Below, in pieces: positions 9,351 to 17,893 of a DNA stretch of 32,783 nucleotides. Source of the DNA: an uncultured Collinsella sp. (GTDB lineage Bacteria > Actinomycetota > Coriobacteriia > Coriobacteriales > Coriobacteriaceae). Under the pieces are notes generated by a model, which saw only the letters and a list, made by a program, of their open reading frames with translations, made no database searches and had not been told where the DNA came from. Numbering within the stretch: position 1 is the first letter of the stretch; every line of letters begins with the position of its first letter. A program made the translations under genes and the position numbers. The stretch spans positions 1 to 32,783 of the forward strand of contig CALAMG010000029.1 in NCBI GenBank assembly GCA_937925715.1, written 5' to 3'.

Positions 9351-10112
9351 GTGAACAATTGGATAGTCGATCTCAATCAGAAAGAGCAAGCGAGAGGAAC
9401 AGCTTTGGTATTTGTGCCCCATGCGGGCGGAGGACCCAATGCATTCAGATCTGTCGCACGCGAGATTCGCAGGAAACTTCCTGTCTACGCTATTTGCTAT
9501 CCAGGTCATGAAAATAGAATATCGGAGCCTCTCGTAGACGATTTCTCGTTTGTAGCAGAGGGAATTGCCAAAGCAGCGTCCGCATATTTTGAAGATCGGC
9601 CTTTTGCCTATTTCGGACACAGCATGGGAGCCTCCCTTGCCCACGAAGCAGCTCGAATCGCAGCGCTGGATAAATTGCATGGCCCTTCGCATCTGATAGT
9701 ATCAAGCCGAGAAGCTCCTTCGAGCATCAGAGAGGCTCACGTCCACCTCTATGACGATGCTGAATTTAGGGAAGAATTGCTTCGCGTAGGCGGAGTATCT
9801 CCCGAGGTGCTCGAGATAGATGAACTCTGCGATATATTTTTGCCGATCATCCGGAATGACTACAAGCTGATAGAAGAGTACGTTCCTGCGGAAAACTATG
9901 AGATGGGCATCGACTGCCCTGTTACGGCTTTCTTAGGGAAGGACGATCCGGAAGCTCTGGAGAACGAAATGAAGGATTGGGCGAACGTTACGACAGGCCT
10001 CTTCAAGATAAGGCATTTCCAAGGAGGGCATTTTTACTTCATGGACGATGCTTCCCAAGTCGCCACTGCTCTAATCGAAACGCTGTATGACAGCAGACAA
10101 TCCAACGTTTAA
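9351..10112 (+). CDS. Type II thioesterase (PchC/YbtT/GrsT-like)
   Basis: This 253-aa alpha/beta hydrolase has the full type II thioesterase triad: GHSMGA with Ser91, GKDDPE with Asp198 and GGHFYF with His227. The N terminus carries FVPHAGGGPNAFR, typical of the family. These stand-alone enzymes hydrolyse stalled or mis-primed acyl groups from carrier proteins and raise assembly-line output. The GTG start at 9351 follows AGGAGG (9340-9345) at good spacing, 21 nt after the transporter stop. It is the last gene of the forward operon, and its 3' end sits on an inverted repeat shared with the converging ABC operon. Unlike the integral thioesterase of the NRPS, this one has the ordinary serine nucleophile. 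Confidence 0.9.
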   Translation: MNNWIVDLNQKEQARGTALVFVPHAGGGPNAFRSVAREIRRKLPVYAICYPGHENRISEPLVDDFSFVAEGIAKAASAYFEDRPFAYFGHSMGASLAHEAARIAALDKLHGPSHLIVSSREAPSSIREAHVHLYDDAEFREELLRVGGVSPEVLEIDELCDIFLPIIRNDYKLIEEYVPAENYEMGIDCPVTAFLGKDDPEALENEMKDWANVTTGLFKIRHFQGGHFYFMDDASQVATALIETLYDSRQSNV

Positions 10113-10147
10113 ATCGCCGCACTAACCCTCGAAAGGCACGGCGATTT
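10111..10147. terminator. Possible bidirectional terminator between convergent operons
   Basis: A perfect 9-bp inverted repeat, AAATCGCCG and CGGCGATTT, with a 19-nt loop spans the two convergent stop codons. The A-rich start and T-rich end of the stem give short T tracts in both directions. The arrangement fits a shared weak intrinsic terminator for the NRPS and ABC operons. Confidence 0.45.
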
Positions 10148-11603
10148 CCTCCTCGCAGGTGTAGCGCGCCACTCTTTCCGCATGGGTGACAACGACAAGC
10201 GCCAAGCCCTCGTCTCGTTTCAGCTGGTTCAACGTATCGAGGATGTCCTTTTGGGTGGTGGGGTCGAGAGCGGAAGTCGATTCGTCGCAAACAAGCACCT
10301 TGGGCTCATGGGCGAGAGCCCGGGCGATGGCAACGCGCTGGGCCTGTCCACCCGAAAGCGAGCGGGGGTACTGGCGTTTGATCTCGTCGGGCAAACGCAC
10401 CAAGGCCAAAAGCTCCGAGACCCGCTTCCTCACCTCTTTCCTCGACCAGCGAGAATGCACCCGCCTGACAGCGCGAGAAAGCTGGGTGTCCACGCAAAGC
10501 GCAGGATTGAGGCTTGTCGCGGGATCCTGCGGCACCATCTGCACGGCGGCAAGCTCGGTTTGCGACCGATCCTTGAACGAGCGCGCGAGAACATGCATAT
10601 CCCCATCGCCCAAATCGAGCGTCACAGAACCTTTTTCCGCAGGGCGCTCTCCCGTGATGGCCCTGACAATCGTACTCTTACCCGACCCCGAAGGTCCGAA
10701 AAGGGAAAGCCCCCGACCATGATTGATCGAGAACGCGGCATTCCTCGTTGCAACCTTGCCGTCGGGCGTCACGACATCGAAGCTTGATGCCGAAAACACA
10801 GGGACACCGGCGGATGGATCCATTTCATCACTGGGTCGCCGTTCAAGCCGCTGGGCGTCAACGAGCTTGCGGGCGTAATCGGTTTCAGGGTTGTTCATCA
10901 GCTCGGAATGTGAAACCGTTTCGAGAACGCGGCCCTCTTTGAGGACGGTGACAGATTCGGCGAACTTGCCGGCCACATCAAGGTCGTGGGTAATGGCGAC
11001 GACGCTCATTCCCGATTCGGAGCAGATTCCCTTGATGGTGGCCACGACCTCATCGGCGGCGGCTCCGTCGAGGCCAGCGGTGGGCTCGTCGAGTATAAGC
11101 ACGCGAGGTTTCGACGCGATGGCCTTGGCGATGGCCACACGTCGACGCTGCCCTCCGGAAAGCGAGCGCGGCCTCCGGTCGAGCAGCCCTTTGACACCCG
11201 AGAGGCCCACCCTGTCAAGCAAGCCAAGCGCGTCCTCGTCGTCCATCGGGACGGATTCTGACAGCAGCGTGCGCACCGTCATGTGAGGTGTGAGCGAGAG
11301 AGCGGGATCCTGCGACAGCCACGATACCGTTTCCGCCCGGTAGCGCCTCAGCGATAAGCCTTTGAGAGAAAGCACGTCCGCCCCGCCGACGAAGATAGTT
11401 CCGGCCTCGTGGACGAGGCCGCTGCGGATGCGTCCCATGAGCGCAAGGGCGAGCGTGGTTTTGCCCGACCCCGATTCCCCGACGAGGGCGCGGTTTTCTC
11501 CGGCCAAAATCTCTATCGACAGATCGTCGATAACGCGTTTGCCCCCGAGAGTTGCAATCGAAAGGCCCGCTATCTCGACAATCGCATCCGCTCCGTTCGT
11601 CAC
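10122..11603 (-). CDS. Fused double ATPase of Opp/Dpp/Nik-type ABC importer
   Basis: This 493-aa protein holds two complete ABC ATPase domains. The first has Walker A GESGSGKT, signature LSGGQRRR and Walker B VLILDEPTAGLD. The second has GPSGSGKS, LSGGQAQR and VLVCDESTSALD. It therefore corresponds to a DppD-DppF (or NikD-NikE, CntD-CntF) fusion that powers uptake through the two permeases upstream. Its ATG overlaps the upstream permease stop by 4 nt. Such fusions are common in actinobacteria. It is the last gene of the minus-strand operon and converges on the NRPS operon. Confidence 0.92.
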   Translation of the reverse strand: MTNGADAIVEIAGLSIATLGGKRVIDDLSIEILAGENRALVGESGSGKTTLALALMGRIRSGLVHEAGTIFVGGADVLSLKGLSLRRYRAETVSWLSQDPALSLTPHMTVRTLLSESVPMDDEDALGLLDRVGLSGVKGLLDRRPRSLSGGQRRRVAIAKAIASKPRVLILDEPTAGLDGAAADEVVATIKGICSESGMSVVAITHDLDVAGKFAESVTVLKEGRVLETVSHSELMNNPETDYARKLVDAQRLERRPSDEMDPSAGVPVFSASSFDVVTPDGKVATRNAAFSINHGRGLSLFGPSGSGKSTIVRAITGERPAEKGSVTLDLGDGDMHVLARSFKDRSQTELAAVQMVPQDPATSLNPALCVDTQLSRAVRRVHSRWSRKEVRKRVSELLALVRLPDEIKRQYPRSLSGGQAQRVAIARALAHEPKVLVCDESTSALDPTTQKDILDTLNQLKRDEGLALVVVTHAERVARYTCEEEIAVPFEG

Positions 11604-12415
11604 AGGTTGCTCCTTTTCCCTATTCGATCAAGCAGAAGATTGCCCGATATGGTGATGCAGGCAATCGCGATAGTGGGAGCAAGCGCGGCCCACGGGTTCA
11701 GGCTGATGCCCGTGACGCCCGTCTGTATCATGGTTCCCCAGTCGGAGCCCGTTCCGAGGGGGTCGAACCCGAGAAAAGCGGCCGTCGCAACAAGATAGAC
11801 GGAGTTGATGAACCTCATGCCCACCGTGGTCGCCAAGGGAACCGCCAAGTTCGGAAGCACTTCGCGCACAGCCGTCTTCGCCGCCGAATCGCCGGAAAGA
11901 CGCGCCGCCGCCACATAAGGCGATGCGGCCACGGGACGAACGAGCGAGCGCGTGTACCGGGCTATATAGGGTGCCGACACCGCCGTGGTCACCACGATCA
12001 TCGTCCCCACTCCCGAACCAAGCCCGAACACAAGAACCATGACCACGAGTATCGAAGGAATGACCAACAGCAGATCAAGCAGGTACGACAACACGTGAGC
12101 AAACCTGCCCTTCGCACTCACGGCGAACCCGAGAGCCACGCCCACGGCAGCGGCGACGGCGGTGGAAACAGCGGCGACGACGATAAGGTGCGCGCCGCCA
12201 TGCATGAGGCGCGCCAAAACATCGCGACCAAGCCCGTCGGTGCCCAAAGGATGCTCGACGCTCGAAGGCATGAACGCGGCCCCCACGGTACTTGTCCCGT
12301 CTGCCGGGGAAAGCGATCCGGCGAGCGCAAGAGCGAGAAAAGCGACGAAGAAGACGAGAAGCACAAGATCGGGCCAAGAGAGCAGCTTCTCGCTAACGCT
12401 ATGCTTCGATCTCAC
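11600..12415 (-). CDS. ABC importer permease, DppC/NikC/OppC class
   Basis: This 271-aa inner-membrane permease has an N-terminal membrane segment, the HPLGTDGLGRDVLARLMHG motif typical of DppC-type permeases, and several further helices. A cytoplasmic EAA-like region around PYVAAARLSGDSAAKTAVREVLPN contacts the ATPase. I chose the GTG at 12415 because AAGGAGG stands just before it in the transcript; longer forms would run far into the upstream permease gene. It overlaps the DppB-like gene by 17 nt and the ATPase by 4 nt, showing translational coupling. Confidence 0.88.
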   Translation of the reverse strand: MRSKHSVSEKLLSWPDLVLLVFFVAFLALALAGSLSPADGTSTVGAAFMPSSVEHPLGTDGLGRDVLARLMHGGAHLIVVAAVSTAVAAAVGVALGFAVSAKGRFAHVLSYLLDLLLVIPSILVVMVLVFGLGSGVGTMIVVTTAVSAPYIARYTRSLVRPVAASPYVAAARLSGDSAAKTAVREVLPNLAVPLATTVGMRFINSVYLVATAAFLGFDPLGTGSDWGTMIQTGVTGISLNPWAALAPTIAIACITISGNLLLDRIGKRSNL

Positions 12416-13376
12416 GGGACCGCCTCCTTCCCAACCCGTCGGCAATCCAGAAAGCCGCAAGCGACACCGCTATGACAACCGCCGAGCAAGCCATGAGCAA
12501 ATCGGGCTCGCGGTTGAGCACGGCGTTGACAAGGAGCGTGCCCAAACCAGGAAAGCTGAAAAGAGATTCGATGATGACTGTGCCACCGATAAGATACGGC
12601 ACGACTGAAGCCGCCGACTGCGCAACGGGGGCGACGATTCCGGGCAAGAGGTTTTTGACGATCACCCTTCTTTCCGGCAGACCAGAAAGTCGAGCCGATT
12701 CGACATGAAGCGTTTGGTTCTCCCGCTCGACCACGGCGCGCACCGGACGCACAAGAGTGCAAGCCCCGATGAGGGATATGGCGACGATGGGGAGCACCAT
12801 GATGATGGGCTTGTCGAACATCGAGCCACTCCCAACGGGAAGAAGCGATACGGCGGGAAACCACCCGAGCTGCGTCGCGAATACCAAGATGAGAAAGAAT
12901 CCGACAACGAACTCGGGTGTTCCCACAACGGCAAGCGCAAGCGTACTCACAATCTTGTCTGCCGCCTTGCCGCCATGAAGACCCGCGAAAATGCCACCAG
13001 CCGTGCCGACCACAATCACCAAAACAAGCGAGATCGCAAAAATTACTCCAGTTCGCGCAAGAGGGCCGACCATAGCGTCGGCTACGGGTAATCCCGACGC
13101 AAGAACGGTTCCAAAGTCGCCCTGCAGCGCATGAGTGCACCAGAGAACGAAACGATAGAGTACCGGCTTGTTGAGGCCGTATTGCTGCGTAAGTTCGGCC
13201 ACGCGCTCGGGAGTCGCCTGTAATCCGAGACGCTGCGTGGCGGCATCGCCGGGCAGAGCCTCAAGGGCGAGGAACACGAGCAGGCATGTGAAGATCAGCG
13301 AAATCGCGAAGAGGAAAATACGGGAGAGTATCCGCAGTGCGCGGTGCTCTCCCGTGCGGTTGGCGTTCGGTGACAT
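12399..13376 (-). CDS. ABC importer permease, DppB/NikB/OppB class
   Basis: This 325-aa permease has a first membrane helix near residues 15-40, then EALPGDAATQRLGLQATPERVAELTQQYGL split around residue 45, which is the usual periplasmic region of DppB-type permeases. The EAA-like loop is HVESARLSGLPERRVIVKNLLPG, and ESLFSFPGLGTLLVNAV near the end is characteristic. ATG 13376 was chosen because it falls 17 nt after the stop of the binding-protein gene and gives the usual family length; upstream extensions would sit in the binding-protein gene. It pairs with the DppC-like protein to form the channel. Confidence 0.88.
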   Translation of the reverse strand: MSPNANRTGEHRALRILSRIFLFAISLIFTCLLVFLALEALPGDAATQRLGLQATPERVAELTQQYGLNKPVLYRFVLWCTHALQGDFGTVLASGLPVADAMVGPLARTGVIFAISLVLVIVVGTAGGIFAGLHGGKAADKIVSTLALAVVGTPEFVVGFFLILVFATQLGWFPAVSLLPVGSGSMFDKPIIMVLPIVAISLIGACTLVRPVRAVVERENQTLHVESARLSGLPERRVIVKNLLPGIVAPVAQSAASVVPYLIGGTVIIESLFSFPGLGTLLVNAVLNREPDLLMACSAVVIAVSLAAFWIADGLGRRRSREIEA

Positions 13377-13393
13377 GCCCTTCGTCCGATTCG

Positions 13394-14971
13394 CTAAGCG
13401 GAGAGGGTTGCCTTGGCGAACAGGGGCACCGAGAGCGTGATGTCTATGCCGTCGAGGCCATCTACCTGCCCGCTCAGATCGGCGCAGTATCCCCAAACGA
13501 TATCGCCGCCCTCGGCCCAGAGACGCTCCTGTGCTTGGTTGAGGAGTTCCGCCCGGTCGGCCTCATCCACTGCCGAGGTTGCTTGGGCCAAGAGGGAATC
13601 GTACTCGTCATCCTTCCACTGGCTGAAGTTGTACGGCGAGCTGCCACCGGTGTACATGACGGCCGAAGCGATATACGGGCGATTGATGAGATAGGTTGCG
13701 AAAATCTGCGCTCCGTAGATGTTGTTCATGTCGGAGAACAGCGTTGTCGGATCGATCTTCTTCACCGATACCGTGATGCCCGCCTTCTCCAGCTGGGCTT
13801 TGAGCATCTCTGCAGAATCGTTGACGCCGGTGGTGGTTTCGGCGGTCGTGATCTCGAGCTCGGTCACGCCCTTTTCTTCGAGCACCTTCTTGGCGGTGTC
13901 GAAGTCGTAAGCACGCTGTTCGAGGGAATCATTGTAGCCCGGCATACCCTGGCCAAGCACATCATTGCCAACCACACCCGCAGAGCGGAAGACGGTGTCG
14001 TTCATGGTCTGGCGGTCGACGATAAGCTTGAGGGCCTCGCGTACCTCGGGATCATCGAAAGGCGCGGCGGACGCGTTGAGGCAGAAGCGGAAAGAACTCG
14101 AATTCTCGATGCCGCCGTTCAAAACGTTGAAGCCGGACTGGCCTTCGAGCGTGGCCGCGTTCGTCGTCGAGATTTGGTGGGCGAAGTCGACCTCGCCGCT
14201 GGTGAGCGCCGTGTACCTCGTCTCGGGATCGGTGATGGGGACGATCTCAACCGTGTCGATGGCCGGAGCGCCTCCCCAGTAATCGGCGTTCTTCTCAAGC
14301 ACGGCTCCAGTGTCGGGAGAGAAGGAAACGAGCTTGAAGGGCCCGCTGCCGATGTCGCCAGAGAAATCGTCGCCGGCGCTGCCCGCCGGGAACACGAAGG
14401 TGACGGCGGAAACGACCTCGTCCCAGAAGGTGGCTTGCGGCGAGAGAAGCTGGAGCGTGAACGTGCGCTCGTCCACAACCGAGCTGCCCTCCCAATCGAC
14501 GTTCGCGTAGAACGACGAGTACATGGGCGAGGTGCCGGCGTACTGGAGGCTGTAGAGCGCATCTTCAGCCGTGACGGTCTCGCCGTCATGATACTTCACA
14601 CCGTCCTTAAGGGTGACGGTCCAAGCGCTCGCATCCTCGTTGGGTTCGATGCTTTCGGCAAGCGAGTTCTCCACCACGCCGTTGTGCAGGAGGATGAGCG
14701 AGTCGTACACGTTGAGCGCAATCGCCAACGGAAGAAGCGTGCTGAAGGTGGCTGGATCCAACGTGTCCGTCGAGCTGCCCATCATGGCAACCCGCAACGT
14801 CTTGGGCGTCTCATCCGACTGAGAAGCGCCCTCGCCGGAATCACTGGTGCCCGACGAGCAGCCAGCAAGCAGCGACCCCGTGCCCATGGCGATGGCGAAG
14901 CCTCCCATCAGCTTCACGCAGTCACGGCGAGAAAGAACCCCTTTCCCCAGCATTGTTTCATCTTGTGACAT
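13394..14971 (-). CDS. Tat-exported lipoprotein solute-binding protein (SBP_bac_5; DppA/NikA/CntA class)
   Basis: This 525-aa extracytoplasmic binding protein heads the importer operon. Residues 14-20 (SRRDCVK) with the following hydrophobic stretch form a Tat signal, and LAGC with Cys38 is a lipobox, so it is exported folded and lipid-anchored. The mature part is a typical family 5 binding protein: DTLDPATFS, LYDSLILLHNG-like start, WTVTLKDGVKYHDGETVTAEDALYS, and VREALKLIVDRQTM. The ATG at 14971 follows GGAG at good spacing; ATG 14986 is an alternative. Family 5 proteins bind peptides, nickel or metal-opine complexes. Beside a thiazoline NRPS operon, recognition of the metallated product is the most attractive role, but a peptide role cannot be excluded. 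Confidence 0.88.
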   Translation of the reverse strand: MSQDETMLGKGVLSRRDCVKLMGGFAIAMGTGSLLAGCSSGTSDSGEGASQSDETPKTLRVAMMGSSTDTLDPATFSTLLPLAIALNVYDSLILLHNGVVENSLAESIEPNEDASAWTVTLKDGVKYHDGETVTAEDALYSLQYAGTSPMYSSFYANVDWEGSSVVDERTFTLQLLSPQATFWDEVVSAVTFVFPAGSAGDDFSGDIGSGPFKLVSFSPDTGAVLEKNADYWGGAPAIDTVEIVPITDPETRYTALTSGEVDFAHQISTTNAATLEGQSGFNVLNGGIENSSSFRFCLNASAAPFDDPEVREALKLIVDRQTMNDTVFRSAGVVGNDVLGQGMPGYNDSLEQRAYDFDTAKKVLEEKGVTELEITTAETTTGVNDSAEMLKAQLEKAGITVSVKKIDPTTLFSDMNNIYGAQIFATYLINRPYIASAVMYTGGSSPYNFSQWKDDEYDSLLAQATSAVDEADRAELLNQAQERLWAEGGDIVWGYCADLSGQVDGLDGIDITLSVPLFAKATLSA

Positions 14972-15027
14972 ATCCGCTCCAATCATTTTTCATTTCATTC
15001 TGCACGTCAGCATCTATTCCCTTACAT

Positions 15028-15050
15028 TTAGATAGACACTGTCCAATTAA
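15028..15050. promoter_or_regulatory. Candidate operator dyad over the importer transcription start
   Basis: A 23-bp imperfect palindrome has the core GACA-C-TGTC and outer TTA/TAA arms. It sits just downstream of the predicted start site of the importer operon, where a metal-responsive repressor could block transcription. It does not match a textbook Fur or DtxR box, so the binding factor is unknown. Confidence 0.4.
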
Positions 15051-15059
15051 GGCAAAGAC

Positions 15060-15088
15060 ATTATAAGGATAAAAGGTTCCTATGTCTA
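15060..15088 (-). promoter_or_regulatory. Sigma-70-type promoter of the ABC importer operon
   Basis: Read on the minus strand, TAGACA (15088-15083) is followed after 17 bp by a perfect TATAAT (15065-15060). Transcription should start near 15053, giving a leader of about 80 nt before the binding-protein ATG at 14971. Confidence 0.7.
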
Positions 15089-15150
15089 ACTTTTTTGTTG
15101 GTGGCTTTCGATTGAAACCTGCACAACCGTTCTTTTAAAGCCGTGTTTTA

Positions 15151-15189
15151 CAAACCAGTTTTAGTTTGATTAACAGAAAAACTGGTTTG
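15151..15189. repeat. 12-bp perfect inverted repeat, likely regulator site
   Basis: The arms CAAACCAGTTTT and AAAACTGGTTTG are perfectly complementary and separated by 15 bp. The site lies about 65 bp upstream of the importer -35 hexamer. There is no T tract, so a terminator is less likely than an activator or repressor site. Confidence 0.5.
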
Positions 15190-15502
15190 ATACCTGGCTC
15201 GGCAATATGTCGTAAGCGGGTAGTAGAGGAGTGTATTTGAAGCGACGAAGGGGGTCTCCTGATATCCTCAGAATCAAATCGGTCTCTCCAGCCCACTAGC
15301 TCCCTGCACGCGCTTTTTTGCTTGCAGGTGGCAAAGATTTTTTAGCCATGTGGTTAGAAAGGCACGCTTTGCAAATAGCTTGCGATTGCGCCCCCTTCTT
15401 TTTCTGATGGAGACAGTGAAAAGCATGTATCCCGGGAGCAATTCGGTTTGAGAGCAAAACAACGCAGGTGCCAAAAGGAGGTTGGCTTGAGGGAGTTCGA
15501 CC
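15190..15502. other. Gene-poor stretch, nothing assignable
   Basis: Open frames on both strands here show no recognisable motif. A short inverted repeat CCTGCA/TGCAGG at 15303-15328 surrounds a run of six T. I see no tRNA, known riboswitch or clear promoter. Confidence 0.4.
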
Positions 15503-16060
15503 TTGAAGATTAAATCCCCCAGGGCTTATTGCGCTGGCAGCGCCAACCGAGGTAGGTGCCCAGCCGTGAAGGAGGATGCCATTACTCAAAAAGTAACGGA
15601 GTGTTGCTATCGACTAAGAGACCGCCTCTTCAAGAAGACGATGGGGAAAGCTTATGGCACTCCAGCGTCAATCGAACACGATAGCAGCGGGTCAGAAAGA
15701 GAGACAGCACCATTTTCTCTGCTTTCTGCGAAGTACGTCTTGAAGCTCGGCATTTCAAAAAGCGAGTTCTGCAGACGTACTTTGCTGTCGGAGAAAACTT
15801 ACGAGCGAATCAAATATGGTCAACTTGCAGATCGTCCTAAACCAGAAACAGTGATGCAATTTTGCGTAGGCCTTGGACTCTCTTTGTAAGAATCCGAGAA
15901 TCTTTTCAATGCGGCGGGTTATTACCTTGGAGGGTGTAAGCTTCATGAGGCATACAGAGAGTTGCTGTCCATGAACGACAGCCTAACCATCTACGAGTGC
16001 AACGATGTTTTGCGTCATTTGGAGTTGCCTTTATTGGCAAGATGGATAGAGATTTCTTAG
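15503..16060 (+). pseudogene. XRE-like regulator interrupted by an in-frame stop
   Basis: The frame reads as a Firmicute/Actinobacteria-type Cro/CI protein: a helix-turn-helix region (VLKLGISKSEFCRRTLLSEKTYERI, about residues 77-101) followed by PKPETVMQFCVGLGLSL. A TAA at 15887-15889 then cuts it. The same frame continues after the stop with ESENLFNAAGYYLGGCKLHEAYRELL and TIYECNDVLRHL, the usual C-terminal half of such regulators, and ends at TAG 16058-16060. The open coding sense on both sides points to a single nonsense mutation. The start is uncertain (TTG 15503 or GTG 15566). Confidence 0.65.
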
Positions 16061-16533
16061 AAAGAGCACGCCCCATACCCCATAATGAAAAGAATTACAA
16101 CGCAGAAGGCGTGCATGCGCAATTTGACTTTGTGCTTGGGTCGGGCTACGACGGTGAGGTAAAGGGCGCTTCTCCTGAGTATGGTATCGAGGTGACCCGA
16201 GATAGCGTGCGTGTGAGTGATCACATGCGCAAAGCGGATATGGCATTTTCGTCTCAGGGACGAACGACCTTTGAGCTTGCGAGCATGGGAGTGCCCACCA
16301 TAGTGATGGCTCAGAATGAGCGGGAGCAGCTGCACCGATTCGCGCAGATGGACAACGGTTTTATCAACCTGGGTCTGGGATCCGAGGTTTCCGACGAAGA
16401 TATTCTTTCAACGTTTGAGTGGCTTGCCGGAGCCGTATCTATCCGCAAGGAGATGCGCAAGCTCATGTTGGACAACGATCTCAAGTCTGGGATCAACAAG
16501 GTAAAGAGGATAATCCTAGGAGAGACGCTATGA
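16042..16533 (+). pseudogene. 5'-truncated SpsG/PseG-like gene (nonulosonate or spore-coat sugar pathway)
   Basis: About 160 residues remain and match the C-terminal half of SpsG/PseG-type proteins (GT-B fold nucleotide-sugar hydrolases): FDFVLGSGYDG, SDHMRKADMAFSSQGRTTFELASMGVPTIVMAQNERE split near residue 75, and NGFINLGLG. The N-terminal Rossmann half is missing, and the 5' end overlaps the broken XRE gene, so the start codon is arbitrary. Its stop overlaps the following NeuB-like ATG by 4 nt, which preserves the original operon structure. It probably no longer works. Confidence 0.7.
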
Positions 16534-17599
16534 GCAAGCTTGTGGACAGGATCAAAAGTGGCGAATTCACGCTCATCGCCGAGATAGGCGTGAACTACTA
16601 TGATACTGCGGTGCAGCGTGGTATCTCGAACATGGATGCGACCAAGCTTATGTGTCGCGAGGCGGCCGATGCTGGCATCCACGCTGTGAAGTTCCAGACA
16701 TATAAGGCCGAGACCTTGGCTGCTGCTGAGTCCCCCTCGTATTGGGACACGAGGGAGGAGCCCATCACCAGCCAACGCGAGTTATTCAAGAAGTTCGATT
16801 CCTTTGGGGAGACCGAGTATCGCGAGATTGCGGAGTACTGCGAAAAGATTGGCATTGACTTTTGCTCCACCGCCTTTGACTTTGCGAGTGCCGACTATCT
16901 CGAGTTCATGATGGACGTTTACAAGGTATCTTCGAGCGATCTGACTAATCACCCCTTTATCGAGTACCAGGCGAAGAAGGGAAAGCAGATGATTGTGTCT
17001 GTGGGGGCTGCCGAGCTCGATGAGATGCGGGCGGCAGTAGAGGTCATCAGGCGCGTGAATGACCAGCCACTTGTGCTATGCCATTGTGTGTTGGAATATC
17101 CCACGCCCTACCCGGATGCAAAGCTTGCGGCGCATCACCTCGCTTAGTAAGGAATTCCCTGATCTCATAATTGGATACTCCGACCATTGCGGGCCGGACA
17201 TATGTGCAGACGTGATCAAAAGCGCTTATGCGTTGGGAGCACATGTGGTCGAAAAGCACTTCACGCTGGATAAGACATTGCCCGGTAAACAATCATTATC
17301 ATGCCATGGATCCAGATGATGCGAGGAAGACAATCGAGGGCGTGGCATTTGTTGAGACACTGCTAGGAAGTCCCGAGCTGGGATTCTCCGAAACTGAAGC
17401 AGCGGCGAGATTGAATGCAAGACGCTCGATCGTGTCGGCGGTGAATATTCCAGCCGGAGCCGTGATCACACGCGAGATGCTGACCTTCAAGCGGCCTGGC
17501 ACTGGCATATCTCCGCAGGATATCGATAAAGCAATCGGTCGGATGGCGGGTGTAAATATCCCCGAGGATACGACGATTGATGAGAGCATGCTGAAATGA
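16530..17599 (+). pseudogene. N-acetylneuraminate synthase (NeuB/SpsE-like) with two frameshifts
   Basis: Read through, the locus gives a nearly full-length NeuB/SpsE-type synthase, which condenses phosphoenolpyruvate with an amino sugar. Landmarks are LIAEIGVNYYD, GIHAVKFQTYKAETL, DFCSTAFD, KVSSSDLTNHPFIE, CHCVLEYPTPYPDAKL, IIGYSDHCGPD and EKHFTLDKTLPG, then NNHYHAMDPDD. A C-terminal SAF domain follows (RRSIVSAVNIPAGAVITREML, about 17419-17481). The reading frame shifts by one near 17130 and again near 17283, in both cases in well-conserved motifs, so this is a true pseudogene unless the sequence has two errors. It preserves the gene order SpsG-NeuB of surface-polysaccharide operons. Confidence 0.82.
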
Positions 17600-17747
17600 G
17601 TGCACTGTCTACTTCTTGCGTAGCTAACATTGTCAGGGCTTTTCCTGAATCGAAATCACTTACGAATTCTGCTGAAGAGCATGATGCGAGCACGGTTAAA
17701 ACGACCATAATCGCAATGGTGACGCTGCCGATGCAGGCTCCACGCAC
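17487..17747 (-). pseudogene. Possible lipoprotein N-terminal fragment
   Basis: The first 50 or so residues look like a lipoprotein signal peptide with lipobox LASC (Cys23) and a short mature stretch (SSAEFVSDFDSGKAL). Beyond about 17600 the frame only runs antisense to the NeuB C terminus. This suggests a lipoprotein gene cut at a deletion or insertion junction next to the NeuB remnant. Bases 17748-17893 hold nothing else I can identify. Confidence 0.3.
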
Positions 17748-17893
17748 TCTCTCGCTCTTTGTTTAGCCTGATATGAACTCCTACATGAACCTGAACGCAG
17801 CGCGAATAAGGAATCTCGTGAAGGCTCCCGTTGCCTTAATCAGTATCTTCATAGTCGAATCCTTCCATCCAGCTTTCTTCTTCGCTGATCTGG

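Noticed and set aside
11552..12475. Long forward open frame of about 300 codons
   Set aside because: It runs antisense to the fused ATPase and DppC-type permease genes, is extremely Arg/His-rich and has no domain; a high-GC shadow frame.
13337..14968. Forward open frame of 543 codons opposite the binding-protein gene
   Set aside because: The minus strand encodes a clear Tat lipoprotein binding protein with conserved motifs; the forward frame is its shadow.
15303..15328. Inverted repeat CCTGCA/TGCAGG around T6 as a terminator
   Set aside because: The stem is only 6 bp, the T run lies in the loop rather than after the stem, and no gene clearly ends there.
15190..15502. tRNA-like or riboswitch-like structure in the gene-poor stretch
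   Set aside because: No cloverleaf or conserved riboswitch core could be traced on either strand.
16042..17599. Functional sialic acid operon
   Set aside because: The first gene lacks its N-terminal half and the second has two frameshifts within conserved motifs.
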